From NCBI GenBank assembly GCA_046296655.1, contig JBKBLE010000024.1, positions 1 to 36,218 of the forward strand: a stretch of DNA of 36,218 bases, written 5' to 3'. Source of the DNA: Cloacibacterium sp046296655. GTDB lineage: Bacteria; Bacteroidota; Bacteroidia; Flavobacteriales; Weeksellaceae. This document shows positions 8,071 to 15,307 of the stretch, piece by piece (position 1 is the first letter of the stretch; the number at the start of each line of letters is the position of its first letter). Below the pieces are notes generated by a model. It searched no databases. It had not been told where the DNA came from and worked only from the letters and a program-made list of their open reading frames with translations. The position numbers and the translations under genes are program-made.

Positions 8071-8835
8071 ATGCTACCATTTGTAACATCAGAAATTAAA
8101 AATAATATCTCCGAAATCACTTTCGGGACGCCAAAAAGCAACTCATTACCCAGCGAAATTTTAGAAAAATTAGCACAAACCATATTAGACGAAGCGGCTA
8201 AAGAAGAAGTAAAAGCCATTTTACTAAAATCTGAAGGCGAAAAAGCGTTTTGTGCAGGAGCAAGTTTTGATGAATTGTTAGAAATCAACGATTTAGAAAC
8301 ATCAAAAACTTTCTTTGGGGGTTTTGCTAAAGTGCTCAACGCCATGAGAACTTGCCGAAAAATTGTAGTGGTAAGAGTTCAAGGAAAAACGACTGGAGGT
8401 GGAGTAGGAATTGCTTGTGCTGCTGATTATTGTTTTGCGACAGAAAATGCAAGCTTGGCACTTACTGAGATTAATTTAGGAATTGGACCATTTGTGATTG
8501 GTCCATACGTGGAAAGAAAAATTGGTAAATCACAATTCACTGCGATGGCAATAGATGCATATTTCCGAAGCGCAAATTGGGCAGAACAGCATAATATTTA
8601 CCATTCGGTTTCTCCAACGATTGCAGAAATGGATGCTGAAATTGCACAATTTTTAGAAAAATTAGCAAGTAGAAGTTCAGATGCTTTAGCTTTAATCAAA
8701 AAAGTTTCTTGGGAAGGAACAGAGCACTTTACAGAGCTTTCACCAGAAAGAATTCACATGAGTGCAAGTCTTATTTTAGAAGATACAGCCAAGAAAAATA
8801 TTGAAAAAATTAAAGAAAATCTTAGAGCTAAATAA
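8071..8835 (+). CDS. paaF: PaaF-like enoyl-CoA hydratase
   Basis: Crotonase-family protein of 254 aa. PaaF hydrates 2,3-dehydroadipyl-CoA to 3-hydroxyadipyl-CoA, feeding PaaH. FCAGASFDEL (about 63-72) and the oxyanion-hole glycines GKTTGGGVGIACAADY are present. One catalytic Glu is retained in LALTEINLGIGP, but the other hydratase Glu (CE in rat crotonase) is replaced by Gly in GGGVGIA. Whether it is a true hydratase is therefore less certain than position suggests; methylglutaconyl-CoA-hydratase-like relatives are the alternative. It is the last gene of the cluster, followed by a large palindromic repeat. Confidence 0.75.
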   Translation: MLPFVTSEIKNNISEITFGTPKSNSLPSEILEKLAQTILDEAAKEEVKAILLKSEGEKAFCAGASFDELLEINDLETSKTFFGGFAKVLNAMRTCRKIVVVRVQGKTTGGGVGIACAADYCFATENASLALTEINLGIGPFVIGPYVERKIGKSQFTAMAIDAYFRSANWAEQHNIYHSVSPTIAEMDAEIAQFLEKLASRSSDALALIKKVSWEGTEHFTELSPERIHMSASLILEDTAKKNIEKIKENLRAK

Positions 8836-8846
8836 TATTTGATTCA

Positions 8847-8929
8847 TTTGTCATTCTGAACGAAATGAAATGTAGTGAAGAATCATTTATAGATTCTTCA
8901 TTTCGCTTTGCTACAATCAGAATGACAAA
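8847..8929. repeat. REP-like inverted repeat after paaF (TTTGTCATTCTGA ... TCAGAATGACAAA)
   Basis: Two 38-base arms (8847-8884 and 8892-8929) with a 7-base loop. The outer 13 bases (TTTGTCATTCTGA / TCAGAATGACAAA) and inner 8 bases (GAAGAATC / GATTCTTC) pair perfectly; the middle parts do not. From memory, CATTCTGA(G/A)CGAA...GAAGAATC is one of the most frequent intergenic repeats in Bacteroidota. It probably ends the paa transcript or protects its 3' end. Confidence 0.8.
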
Positions 8930-8948
8930 AAGAATAATAGAAATTTTT

Positions 8949-8977
8949 TTGCAGTTTCAAAATAAATATTAACTTTG
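8949..8977 (+). promoter_or_regulatory. Bacteroidota-type promoter of the 8998 unit
   Basis: TTG (8949-8951), 18 bases, then TAACTTTG (8970-8977), a match to the primary-sigma promoter of Bacteroidota (TTG-N17-20-TAnnTTTG). Transcription would begin about 6 bases later, roughly 15 bases before the ATG at 8998. Confidence 0.75.
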
Positions 8978-8994
8978 TATTTCAAAGTGCTTTA
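8968..8994 (+). promoter_or_regulatory. Candidate operator, copy 1 (ACTTTG-N5-CAAAGT)
   Basis: The dyad ACTTTG (8972-8977), TATTT, CAAAGT (8983-8988) overlaps the promoter's TAACTTTG box and the expected start of transcription. The 27-base block recurs at 10044-10070 with three differences: ATTAACTTTGTA, two variable bases, TCAAAGT, one variable base, CTTTA. Repression by the winged-helix protein encoded at 9649 is inferred from proximity. Confidence 0.65.
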
Positions 8995-8997
8995 TTT

Positions 8998-9615
8998 ATG
9001 GAAAATAAAAACTACCAAGAAGACTTGCAGCACATCAGAAAAATGATGGAAAAAAGCTCTCGATTTATTTCTTTGAGCGGGATTTCTGGCGTTTTTGCAG
9101 GATTATTTGCTTTAGCTGGTGCTGTTTATGTTTATTTCTTTTTCAAAAAAAATGGAGTAGATTATTTCGAGGGAACGGTAAAATACTATGAAAAAGACTT
9201 TATTGTTCACTTGGTTATCGTGGCGATGATTATTATGGTTTTAGCGATTTCTTCGGGAGCGTATTTTACCATTAAAAAAAGCAAAGCCCATCATCTTCAA
9301 ATTTGGGATGCTACCACCAAAAAATTGTTGTATAACTTTGCCATTCCATTGGGAATTGGAGGTTTATTTTGCGCAGGATTATTGTATCACGGTTTACATG
9401 GTTTACTTTCTCCAGCCACTTTAATTTTCTATGGATTAGCGTTATTTAATGCAGGAAATTACACTTTTTCTGACATAAAATATTTAGGTTTGTGCGAAAT
9501 GGCATTAGGAATTGTATCACTGTTCTTTTTAGGGTATGGTTTATTTTTCTGGGCAGTTGGTTTTGGAGTTTTGCATATTGTTTATGGTTTGATAATGCAT
9601 AAGAAGTATAAGTAA
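8998..9615 (+). CDS. Multi-pass membrane protein of unknown function
   Basis: 205 aa. After a charged N-terminal stretch (MENKNYQEDLQHIRKMMEK), hydrophobic segments are visible at about 24-48, 68-91, 112-130, 134-152 and 163-197, giving five or six helices. Two HG-containing turns (YHGLHGLL) lie between helices 3 and 4. I recognise it only as a conserved-looking flavobacterial membrane protein. It is first in a two-gene unit with the winged-helix regulator at 9649 (33-base gap), behind the shared operator, so its level is probably set by that regulator. Confidence 0.75.
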   Translation: MENKNYQEDLQHIRKMMEKSSRFISLSGISGVFAGLFALAGAVYVYFFFKKNGVDYFEGTVKYYEKDFIVHLVIVAMIIMVLAISSGAYFTIKKSKAHHLQIWDATTKKLLYNFAIPLGIGGLFCAGLLYHGLHGLLSPATLIFYGLALFNAGNYTFSDIKYLGLCEMALGIVSLFFLGYGLFFWAVGFGVLHIVYGLIMHKKYK

Positions 9616-9648
9616 AATCAAAAATAAATTAGTAAAAGAATTGATTAA

Positions 9649-9939
9649 ATGTTAAAGATTTCTCAACTCAACAAAGAATTTGAAAGCCGTGTCAGATTGG
9701 GTATTATGTCCGTTTTGATGGTTAACGATTGGGTTGATTTTAACGAAATGAAGCAATTTTTAGAAGTAACAGACGGAAATTTGGCCAGTCACAGTTCTGC
9801 ATTAGAAAAATCTAATTACATAGAAATCAAGAAAGAATTTGTAGGCAAAAAACCAAAAACATCTTACCGTGTTACACAAGCAGGAAGAAAAGCTTTCGAA
9901 GAACACCTGTCAGCTTTAGAAAAATTATTAGGAAAGTAA
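9649..9939 (+). CDS. Winged-helix transcriptional regulator (PF13601-like)
   Basis: 96 aa, a complete small single-domain winged helix of the MarR/ArsR-like HTH_34 type. Helix-turn-helix region: FNEMKQFLEVTDGNLASHSSALEKSNYI (in two parts, FNEMKQFLEVTDG and NLASHSSALEKSNYI), followed by the wing KKEFVGKKPKTSYRVTQAGRKAF. The C-terminal helix (about 80-96) is a likely dimer contact. No ligand-binding domain or metal-binding Cys pair is present. It follows the membrane-protein gene at 8998, and identical dyads lie before both 8998 and 10094, so it likely represses its own operon and the next. Confidence 0.85.
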   Translation: MLKISQLNKEFESRVRLGIMSVLMVNDWVDFNEMKQFLEVTDGNLASHSSALEKSNYIEIKKEFVGKKPKTSYRVTQAGRKAFEEHLSALEKLLGK

Positions 9940-10012
9940 TTTTTTAAATTGAAAATTAAAAGTGGAGAATTGAAAATTTAAAACAATCAACAGACAACAA
10001 TTAGACAAAAAT

Positions 10013-10037
10013 AAAAAAGGAGCAATCCTTTAATTTT
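10013..10037 (+). terminator. Terminator after the winged-helix regulator gene
   Basis: AAAGGA (10016-10021), loop GCAA, TCCTTT (10026-10031), then AATTTTTT. It is short but has an A-run before and a T-run after, and separates the 8998-9939 unit from the promoter at 10046. Confidence 0.55.
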
Positions 10038-10043
10038 TTAAGA

Positions 10044-10070
10044 ATTAACTTTGTAACTCAAAGTACTTTA
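10044..10070 (+). promoter_or_regulatory. Promoter with candidate operator, copy 2
   Basis: TAACTTTG (10046-10053) is the -7 box; no TTG lies at the right distance upstream. The dyad ACTTTG (10048-10053), TAACT, CAAAGT (10059-10064) repeats the one at 8972-8988, and 24 of the 27 bases around it are the same. Here CAAAGT also runs into ACTTT, giving a second overlapping palindrome (AAAGTACTTT). Confidence 0.65.
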
Positions 10071-10093
10071 AATAAAAATTTAAATTAAAAATT

Positions 10094-10384
10094 ATGATAA
10101 CAAACAAACAAAGAAGCTTCGTCATCTATGGATTGACAGCTTTACTATTAGTCATTCCGTTTATTGGGATGCAGTTTACCCAAGAAATTAATTGGTCTGG
10201 TTTTGACTTTTTAATCGCGGGAATTCTTCTTTTTGGAACCTCATTTTGCATAGATATGGTTCTAAAAATGGAGAAAAAGAATGCGAGAAGAATGTTTTAC
10301 ATCGTCTTAATTCTGTTAGCATTATTTCTGATTTGGGCAGAATTAGCGGTAGGAATTTTCGGAAGTCCAGTTGCTGGAAGTTAA
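10094..10384 (+). CDS. Small three-helix membrane protein
   Basis: 96 aa, not assigned to a function. Three hydrophobic segments (about 10-26, 35-54 and 67-90) are separated by short polar turns; a basic patch (KMEKKNARR) precedes the third helix, so the loop probably faces the cytoplasm. It lies 23 bases behind operator copy 2 and 19 bases before the DUF4153-type gene, so the two should be cotranscribed under the same control. Confidence 0.7.
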   Translation: MITNKQRSFVIYGLTALLLVIPFIGMQFTQEINWSGFDFLIAGILLFGTSFCIDMVLKMEKKNARRMFYIVLILLALFLIWAELAVGIFGSPVAGS

Positions 10385-10403
10385 TTTTTATAAAAAAAAT
10401 TAT

Positions 10404-11765
10404 ATGAAAACACATCACTTAATCTTTTTAGTTACAGCAATGTTTGTTGTACTGTTTTATGACCAAGAACCTGGATTAAATATCGGTATTTTAGGAATTT
10501 TGGTTGCGGTTCTTACTTATTTTAATACCGAAAAAAGATTCAAAACTAGAACTTTTTATTCAGTTTTGGCAACCAGCATTTTAAGCAGTATGGCTTTTGC
10601 TTGGTATGGTGATTTTGCCTCTTTTTTGGCCATTTTCACTTCGCTTTTTTTATTGGGTTTCACTTCCAAAAACAAAGAACTTAAATCCATTCTCGTCATT
10701 CCTGTCTTTGCGATTAATTTTGTGACTTTTATTTACCGTGTTTTTCAGTTGGAACAATGGTTACCACAAAGAAAAACCGAAAGTTTTTGGCAAAAAGTTT
10801 TAGCGGTAGTTTTAATCCCAGCTTTTCTGCTGTTGATTTTCTTTGCGATTTATACACACGGAAGTTCACATTTTGCTTCGCTTTTTTCTGATTATGAATT
10901 AGATATTAATCTTTGGCAAGTGATTGCGTTAAGTATTTTAGGGTTTTTCTTGGCTTTTAATTATTTCAATTTTTCGATTTATGAATTTTTTATCAAGAAC
11001 AATCATTATTTGAAAAACGATTTTTTGAATGAAGACAAGAAATTGAAACCTACTTACGATTTTCTAGACCTTCCTTTTGAAAGATTAAGCGGTGTAGTTT
11101 CCTTTGTAGTATTGAATATTTTATTGTTATTCTTCATCGTTACGTTTAATTATGAGCAGTTTGTAGAATTACCAAAAGCTACAGCCAATCAACTTGCCGA
11201 GGAAACACACGAAAGAGTAGGAGCGGTAATTGCGAGTATTGTGATGGCAATTGGTGTGATTATGTTCTATTTTAAAGGCAGTTTCAATTTTGATACACAA
11301 GCAAAATCATTGAAAGTTTTGGCAAAAATTTGGGTATTTCTGAATATCGTTTTAGTGATTTCAGCTTTTGCGAAAAATTCTGAATACGTATTGAATTTAG
11401 GGTTAACCTACAAAAGATTAGGTGTTTATGCGTTTTTAATTTTAGCCATTATTGGATTGGTTTTTACTTTCATTAAAATTCATCAGCAAAAAACCAATGC
11501 ATATCTTTTTAACCAAATGGTTTGGTATTTCTACGGAACGATTTTGGTGTGTAGTTTTATCAATTGGGGAAATATTGCCACAGTTTACAATATTAAGAAT
11601 GAAAAAGCAGATTTTAAATTTCTGTATTCTTTGAATTACAATGATAAAATTCTTCAAGAAAAATTTCCGAAAGAAATGGCTGAAAGAGCGAATTATGAAA
11701 AAGAGTTGAATGATAAAAAGCCGTTTTTATCAAAAATTCTTTACTACGAATCACTAAATTTTTAG
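10404..11765 (+). CDS. DUF4153/DUF4173-type polytopic membrane protein
   Basis: 453 aa from the ATG at 10404; the frame is open upstream to a TTG at 10371 that overlaps the previous gene, but the ATG gives the natural start MKTHHLIFLVTAMF. About ten hydrophobic segments span residues 5-390, with a soluble C-terminal tail (about 395-453) rich in Lys and Glu. The central stretch around FFAIYTHGSSHFASLF and the NYFNF region resemble DUF4153/DUF4173 proteins, a family of unknown function. It appears to be under the shared ACTTTG dyad together with the gene at 10094. Confidence 0.7.
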   Translation: MKTHHLIFLVTAMFVVLFYDQEPGLNIGILGILVAVLTYFNTEKRFKTRTFYSVLATSILSSMAFAWYGDFASFLAIFTSLFLLGFTSKNKELKSILVIPVFAINFVTFIYRVFQLEQWLPQRKTESFWQKVLAVVLIPAFLLLIFFAIYTHGSSHFASLFSDYELDINLWQVIALSILGFFLAFNYFNFSIYEFFIKNNHYLKNDFLNEDKKLKPTYDFLDLPFERLSGVVSFVVLNILLLFFIVTFNYEQFVELPKATANQLAEETHERVGAVIASIVMAIGVIMFYFKGSFNFDTQAKSLKVLAKIWVFLNIVLVISAFAKNSEYVLNLGLTYKRLGVYAFLILAIIGLVFTFIKIHQQKTNAYLFNQMVWYFYGTILVCSFINWGNIATVYNIKNEKADFKFLYSLNYNDKILQEKFPKEMAERANYEKELNDKKPFLSKILYYESLNF

Positions 11766-11823
11766 AATTCTAACGAATTGTTACAACATTTACATCAAGC
11801 TGAATATTCTACAATTTATTGAG

Positions 11824-11831
11824 TAACTTTG
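11824..11831 (+). promoter_or_regulatory. Probable -7 promoter box TAACTTTG
   Basis: Matches TAnnTTTG; no well-spaced TTG upstream. If used, the transcript has an unusually long leader (about 125 bases) before the ATG at 11963, containing the inverted repeat and small ORF described next. Confidence 0.5.
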
Positions 11832-11865
11832 GTATAATATTAGCTCGCTAATGATAAACCAGATG

Positions 11866-11942
11866 ATATGAAATCGCCATTAACAAAAATCTTATTGCAA
11901 ATAAACGTCAATGTAGTTAGGCGATTCCATATGGCCTTTTAA
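11866..11942 (+). other. Structured leader with a 24-codon ORF
   Basis: An ORF runs from ATG 11868 to TAA 11940-11942 (starting MKSPLTKILLQ, ending FHMAF). An inverted repeat encloses it: ATATGAAATCGCC (11866-11878) pairs with GGCGATTCCATAT (11920-11932), 12 of 13 positions. The ORF start lies in the left arm and its end in the right arm, 20 bases before the ATG of the next gene. It could be a leader peptide or a structured regulatory leader; codon evidence is too short to decide. Confidence 0.35.
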
Positions 11943-11962
11943 AAAACAATAAACTTCTACAT

Positions 11963-12450
11963 ATGAAAATTTTAATTAATGTTTTGTGGAGTTCTATTTT
12001 GGGAGTAAGTTGTTGTACAAACATCGGAATTTCTCAAAATGCAAATACAACTACCACTAAAACAGAAATCATGGAAAATAATTCTTCTCAACCATCACAA
12101 GGAAGACGAGGTGCAATGAGAACGGTAGAAGGTAATAAAATCATCAGAACTGTAGATGCTTCTCAACTTCCTTTTACCATTGGTGAAGAGTTTACAGATG
12201 AGAACCAGCAATTTATTCTGGTGATTAAAAATTTTATAAGCCCACACTTTCTGCTAAAATCAATACTGTAGAAAAAGGTAGAAATCTCAGAATCAATCAA
12301 ATTATTCTGCCAGATGGTTCTGCGGATGGTCCTTTTTCGAGAGAAATGAAATATACTAAAAAACAAAGCGGAACCTATAAGATTGTTTTTGGAAAAAATC
12401 TTATGGCAGAAGGAAAATTGAAGGGGAATATCTCCGTGACAGTAGAATAA
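11963..12450 (+). pseudogene. Exported protein gene broken by a one-base frameshift
   Basis: The frame from ATG 11963 starts with a hydrophobic signal-like segment (MKILINVLWSSILGVSCC) and reads to a stop near 12271. Just before that, at the A5 run 12227-12231, adding one A joins it to a second open frame that continues to TAA at 12450, giving about 162 aa (… VIKKFYKPTLSAKINTVEKG …, ending KGNISVTVE). The second half has normal codon use and no separate start, so this is one gene with a -1 shift. Either a real mutation or a homopolymer sequencing error fits. The signal peptide has a CC pair but not a clean lipobox. Function unknown. Confidence 0.75.
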
Positions 12451-12469
12451 AATAAAAAAAAATGTAAAT

Positions 12470-12991
12470 ATGAAAAATTTAATTTTATCAGCTTTTGTAA
12501 TTGCAGCTACCACAGTGAGTTGTGGCACAGTGCAAAGCATCGTGCAGAATACCGTTCCTTATACTACTAATGTTTTGGTTTCTTCGGGAGTGCCAGGAAA
12601 TCAAGAAATTTCTGTAACGTCTTCTGCTACAAGTTTCGCTCAATATGTAGGAGCAGGAACTAGCATGGTTCAAGATATTAGAATTTCTAGCGCCAAAGCA
12701 ACTGCTACCAACTTGAGTACGAATGGCGAATTGGGAATTTTTAAATCCATTAAAGTTTATCTTTCTGGAAATAATACTGGTGAAATTTTAGTGGCTCAAA
12801 GAACAGATATTGGCTCTAATATAGGGAATACGCTCAATTTAGATCCTGATACTTCTAAAATTTTAGACCAAATTGTAAAAAGCGGTTCTGTAAAAGCTAG
12901 AGTAGCTTATGTATTGAAAAATACGGCGACTAATGATACTAATCTCACTATTAGTATGAGATTTTCAAGTATTCCTGCGCCAAATCAATAG
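12470..12991 (+). CDS. Putative lipoprotein of unknown function
   Basis: 173 aa. The N-terminus MKNLILSAFVIAATTVSC is a signal peptide with Cys18 at a plausible lipidation site. The mature part is rich in Ser, Thr, Asn and Val, with alternating hydrophobic residues typical of a beta-rich fold (for example GIFKSIKVYLSG, VKARVAYVLKN, NLTISMRFSS). It follows the frameshifted gene by 19 bases and is closed by a strong terminator. I recognise no family; an envelope location facing the periplasm is inferred. Confidence 0.75.
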   Translation: MKNLILSAFVIAATTVSCGTVQSIVQNTVPYTTNVLVSSGVPGNQEISVTSSATSFAQYVGAGTSMVQDIRISSAKATATNLSTNGELGIFKSIKVYLSGNNTGEILVAQRTDIGSNIGNTLNLDPDTSKILDQIVKSGSVKARVAYVLKNTATNDTNLTISMRFSSIPAPNQ

Positions 12992-13035
12992 AAAATAATC
13001 CAAGAATTTGGATCAAAAGAATTATTTAAAAATAT

Positions 13036-13064
13036 AAAAGCATCCTAAAAAAGGATGCTTTTTT
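13036..13064. terminator. Bidirectional terminator
   Basis: AAAAGCATCC (13036-13045), loop TAAAAAA, GGATGCTTTT (13053-13062) and a T-run. The A-run on the left makes it symmetrical, so it can serve both the lipoprotein gene (+) and the convergent DUF3276 gene (-). Confidence 0.88.
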
Positions 13065-13068
13065 AATT

Positions 13069-13404
13069 TTATACTTCGTCGTCAGATTCGATTGTGAAAG
13101 ATCTAGACTTAAAGTTTTTGTCATGTTTTTCAGAAATTACGTCCTCACCTTTTTGAGCGATGATAAAATCTGTAGATTCATTAAACATTTCTCTGAAACT
13201 TGCAAAATCTTCTTTGTATAAATAGATTTTATGCTTCTCGAAAGTTGCTTCTCCATTCTCACCAAAATTCTTTTTGCTTTCTGTAATAGTAAGATAATAG
13301 TCTCCTGCTTTTGTTTCGCGCACATCAAAGAAATAAGTTCTTCTACCTGCCTTCAACACCTTTGTGAAAATTTCATTTTCGTTTCTCTCCTTGTAATCAC
13401 TCAT
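13069..13404 (-). CDS. DUF3276 PUR-domain nucleic-acid-binding protein
   Basis: 111 aa. The core AGRRTYFFDVRETKAGDYYLTITESKK and the segment EKHKIYLYKEDFASF are the conserved PUR-repeat pattern of DUF3276 (the two halves of the first core are AGRRTYFFDVRE and TKAGDYYLTITESKK). PUR proteins bind single-stranded DNA or RNA; the Borrelia relative BpuR is a post-transcriptional regulator. The N-terminus (MSDYKERNENEIFTK) and the acidic tail (IESDDEV) are usual for the family. It stands alone with its own good promoter and terminator. Its RNA targets cannot be read from the sequence. Confidence 0.88.
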   Translation of the reverse strand: MSDYKERNENEIFTKVLKAGRRTYFFDVRETKAGDYYLTITESKKNFGENGEATFEKHKIYLYKEDFASFREMFNESTDFIIAQKGEDVISEKHDKNFKSRSFTIESDDEV

Positions 13405-13432
13405 TGTTACTTATTTTAGAAATCCTATTGAA

Positions 13433-13461
13433 CAAATATAAAAGATTTCTTTTAATCTCAA
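13433..13461 (-). promoter_or_regulatory. Promoter of the DUF3276 gene
   Basis: On the minus strand: TTG (13461-13459), 18 bases, TATATTTG (13440-13433), a full match to the Bacteroidota promoter, 28 bases before the ATG. Confidence 0.8.
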
Positions 13462-13506
13462 AATAAATTTTTAAGAAATTGAGATTTTAGCGTGATTTTT
13501 AAGTTT

Positions 13507-15186
13507 TTACGAAGTTTCCGTAGTATCTAAATCACTAAGGTTTAGAATAAAGTCTGCTCTTTTTGCGCTTGATTCTCTGTGAGTTATGATAATAGAAGTG
13601 CAAGATTTAATATCTTTTTCTATGTTTTGAAGGATGTTTTCTTCGGTCTCTGTATCGAGTGCAGAAAGCGAATCATCAAAGATGAGGATTTCTGGTTTTT
13701 TGATGAGTGCTCTTGCGATACAAATACGCTGTTTTTGCCCTCCAGAAAGCATTACGCCACGTTCGCCAACCATGGTTTTGTATTGGTCTTTGAATTCTAC
13801 AATATTCTTATGCACATCTGCTTTTTTTGCAAATTCTTCTATCAAATCATGCGTAGGATGGTCTATTGCAAAGCCAATGTTATTCTCAATCGTATCCGAG
13901 AATAGGAAACATTCCTGAGGAATATAGCCAATGTGTTTTCTGTATAATTCTAGATTATGGTCTTTTAGGTTTTTTCCATCGATTAAAATTTCTCCTTCAT
14001 CGGGATCAATTAGCCTGCACAACAATAGTGCGATAGTAGATTTTCCGCTGCCCGTTTTTCCCATAATTGCCATAGATTTCCCAGCTTCTAGTTTGAAACT
14101 TAGATTTTCTAAAGCTTTAATTCCTGTGTTGGGATAGGTGTAAGAAACATTTCTGAATTCTATATCGCCTTTAATTTCATATTGGTCGAAATTTTTGTTG
14201 ACGATTTCAGATTTTATGTCCAAAAATTCATTCACTCTAGTCATAGAAGCAGCAGCTCTTTGATTAACAGATGAAACCCAACCTACCATAGAAAATGGCC
14301 AAATCAGAATGTTAATATACATGAAGAAATCTGCAATGGTTCCTACTGTAAGTTTTCCTTCGAAATAATTTTTACCACCAATGTATAAAATGGCAACATT
14401 CAATAAACCGATAACAAATAAAATAATGGTGAAGAAATACGCTTCTGTTTTGGCTAAATCTAATGCCTTGTCTTGATAATCTTTTACCTTTTCGCCATAA
14501 ATTTTTTCGATATATTTTTCTTTGTTGAAAAATTTCACCACTCTAATTCCCGAAAAACTATCTTGTACAAATGTAGAAATCGCACTTTGGCTTTTCTGCA
14601 TAATTTTAGATTTTCGGTTGATAATAGAACTTACTTTGTAAATTAGAAAAGACAAAATAGGAAGTGGAATAAGTGTCCAAAGTGTCATCTCTACATTAGT
14701 CATGAGCATGTAAATACTCGTGATGACTAATAAAATCACCAAGTTCGCCACATACATTACACCAGGACCAAGGTACATTCTAATCGCCACTACATCTTCA
14801 GAAAGTCTGTTCAGTAAATCCCCAATTGTGGTTTTTTTATAAGTAGTAAGCGAAAGTTCCTGATAATGTCTGTAAATTTTATTTTTGAGTTCGTATTCTA
14901 TTCTTCTAGAAGCTACAATAATGGTTTGTCTCATCATAAATCTGAAAACTCCAGACAAAACTGAAGTTCCTACGATAATGGCTCCATTAATCAATAAAGT
15001 ATTGAATAATAATTTTTTATTTACACTTTTTTTATCTAAAACACTTTTGATAACATCTACACTCTGGCCTACAAACTGTACTTGATAAATAGCAAAAAAG
15101 TTAGATGCTATGATAAATAGCAAGCCCCAAAATAGCAGAACTCTGTGTTTCCAAAAGTAAGGATTAAGCGTTTTAAGTGAATTCAT
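13507..15186 (-). CDS. ABC exporter half-transporter (membrane domain fused to ATPase)
   Basis: 559 aa from the ATG at 15186; an upstream in-frame start at 15228 would add an implausible hydrophobic tail. Six hydrophobic segments occupy about residues 15-310 (type IV ABC exporter fold, MsbA-like), followed by the nucleotide-binding domain: Walker A GKTGSGKST (376-384), ABC signature LSGGQ (480-484), Walker B ILIFDD with catalytic neighbour Ser/Leu (500-506; the usual catalytic Glu is Ser here), D-loop SALD and the H-loop ITHRES. The DDS in place of the usual DE suggests a degenerate site, as in heterodimeric exporters, though no partner gene is adjacent. The substrate is unknown. Confidence 0.88.
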   Translation of the reverse strand: MNSLKTLNPYFWKHRVLLFWGLLFIIASNFFAIYQVQFVGQSVDVIKSVLDKKSVNKKLLFNTLLINGAIIVGTSVLSGVFRFMMRQTIIVASRRIEYELKNKIYRHYQELSLTTYKKTTIGDLLNRLSEDVVAIRMYLGPGVMYVANLVILLVITSIYMLMTNVEMTLWTLIPLPILSFLIYKVSSIINRKSKIMQKSQSAISTFVQDSFSGIRVVKFFNKEKYIEKIYGEKVKDYQDKALDLAKTEAYFFTIILFVIGLLNVAILYIGGKNYFEGKLTVGTIADFFMYINILIWPFSMVGWVSSVNQRAAASMTRVNEFLDIKSEIVNKNFDQYEIKGDIEFRNVSYTYPNTGIKALENLSFKLEAGKSMAIMGKTGSGKSTIALLLCRLIDPDEGEILIDGKNLKDHNLELYRKHIGYIPQECFLFSDTIENNIGFAIDHPTHDLIEEFAKKADVHKNIVEFKDQYKTMVGERGVMLSGGQKQRICIARALIKKPEILIFDDSLSALDTETEENILQNIEKDIKSCTSIIITHRESSAKRADFILNLSDLDTTETS

Positions 15187-15191
15187 AGTTG

Positions 15192-15199
15192 CAAAAATA
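15192..15199 (-). promoter_or_regulatory. -7 box TATTTTTG next to the ABC exporter start
   Basis: On the minus strand TATTTTTG ends only 5 bases before the ATG at 15186, so transcription would begin at or within a base or two of the start codon: a candidate leaderless mRNA. No TTG lies at standard spacing upstream. Confidence 0.45.
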
Positions 15200-15272
15200 C
15201 AGAAAATATAAGTTTGAAAAAGAAGCAAAAATAACTTCTGGCTTCATGTTTCTTACTTCCAGCATTTTTTTC

Positions 15273-15280
15273 TATCTTTG
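15273..15280 (+). promoter_or_regulatory. -7 promoter box of nusB
   Basis: TATCTTTG, 27 bases before the nusB ATG, matching TAnnTTTG. The upstream TTG is not clear. Confidence 0.6.
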
Positions 15281-15307
15281 CACCATCTTATTAAAAGCTC
15301 TTTGAAA

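Noticed and set aside
10371..10403. Upstream TTG start for the DUF4153-type gene
   Set aside because: It overlaps the preceding gene; the ATG at 10404 starts a normal hydrophobic N-terminus.
12163..12540. Minus-strand frame over the frameshifted gene
   Set aside because: Low-complexity translation (Phe runs) and overlap with two + strand genes; the + frames explain the sequence.
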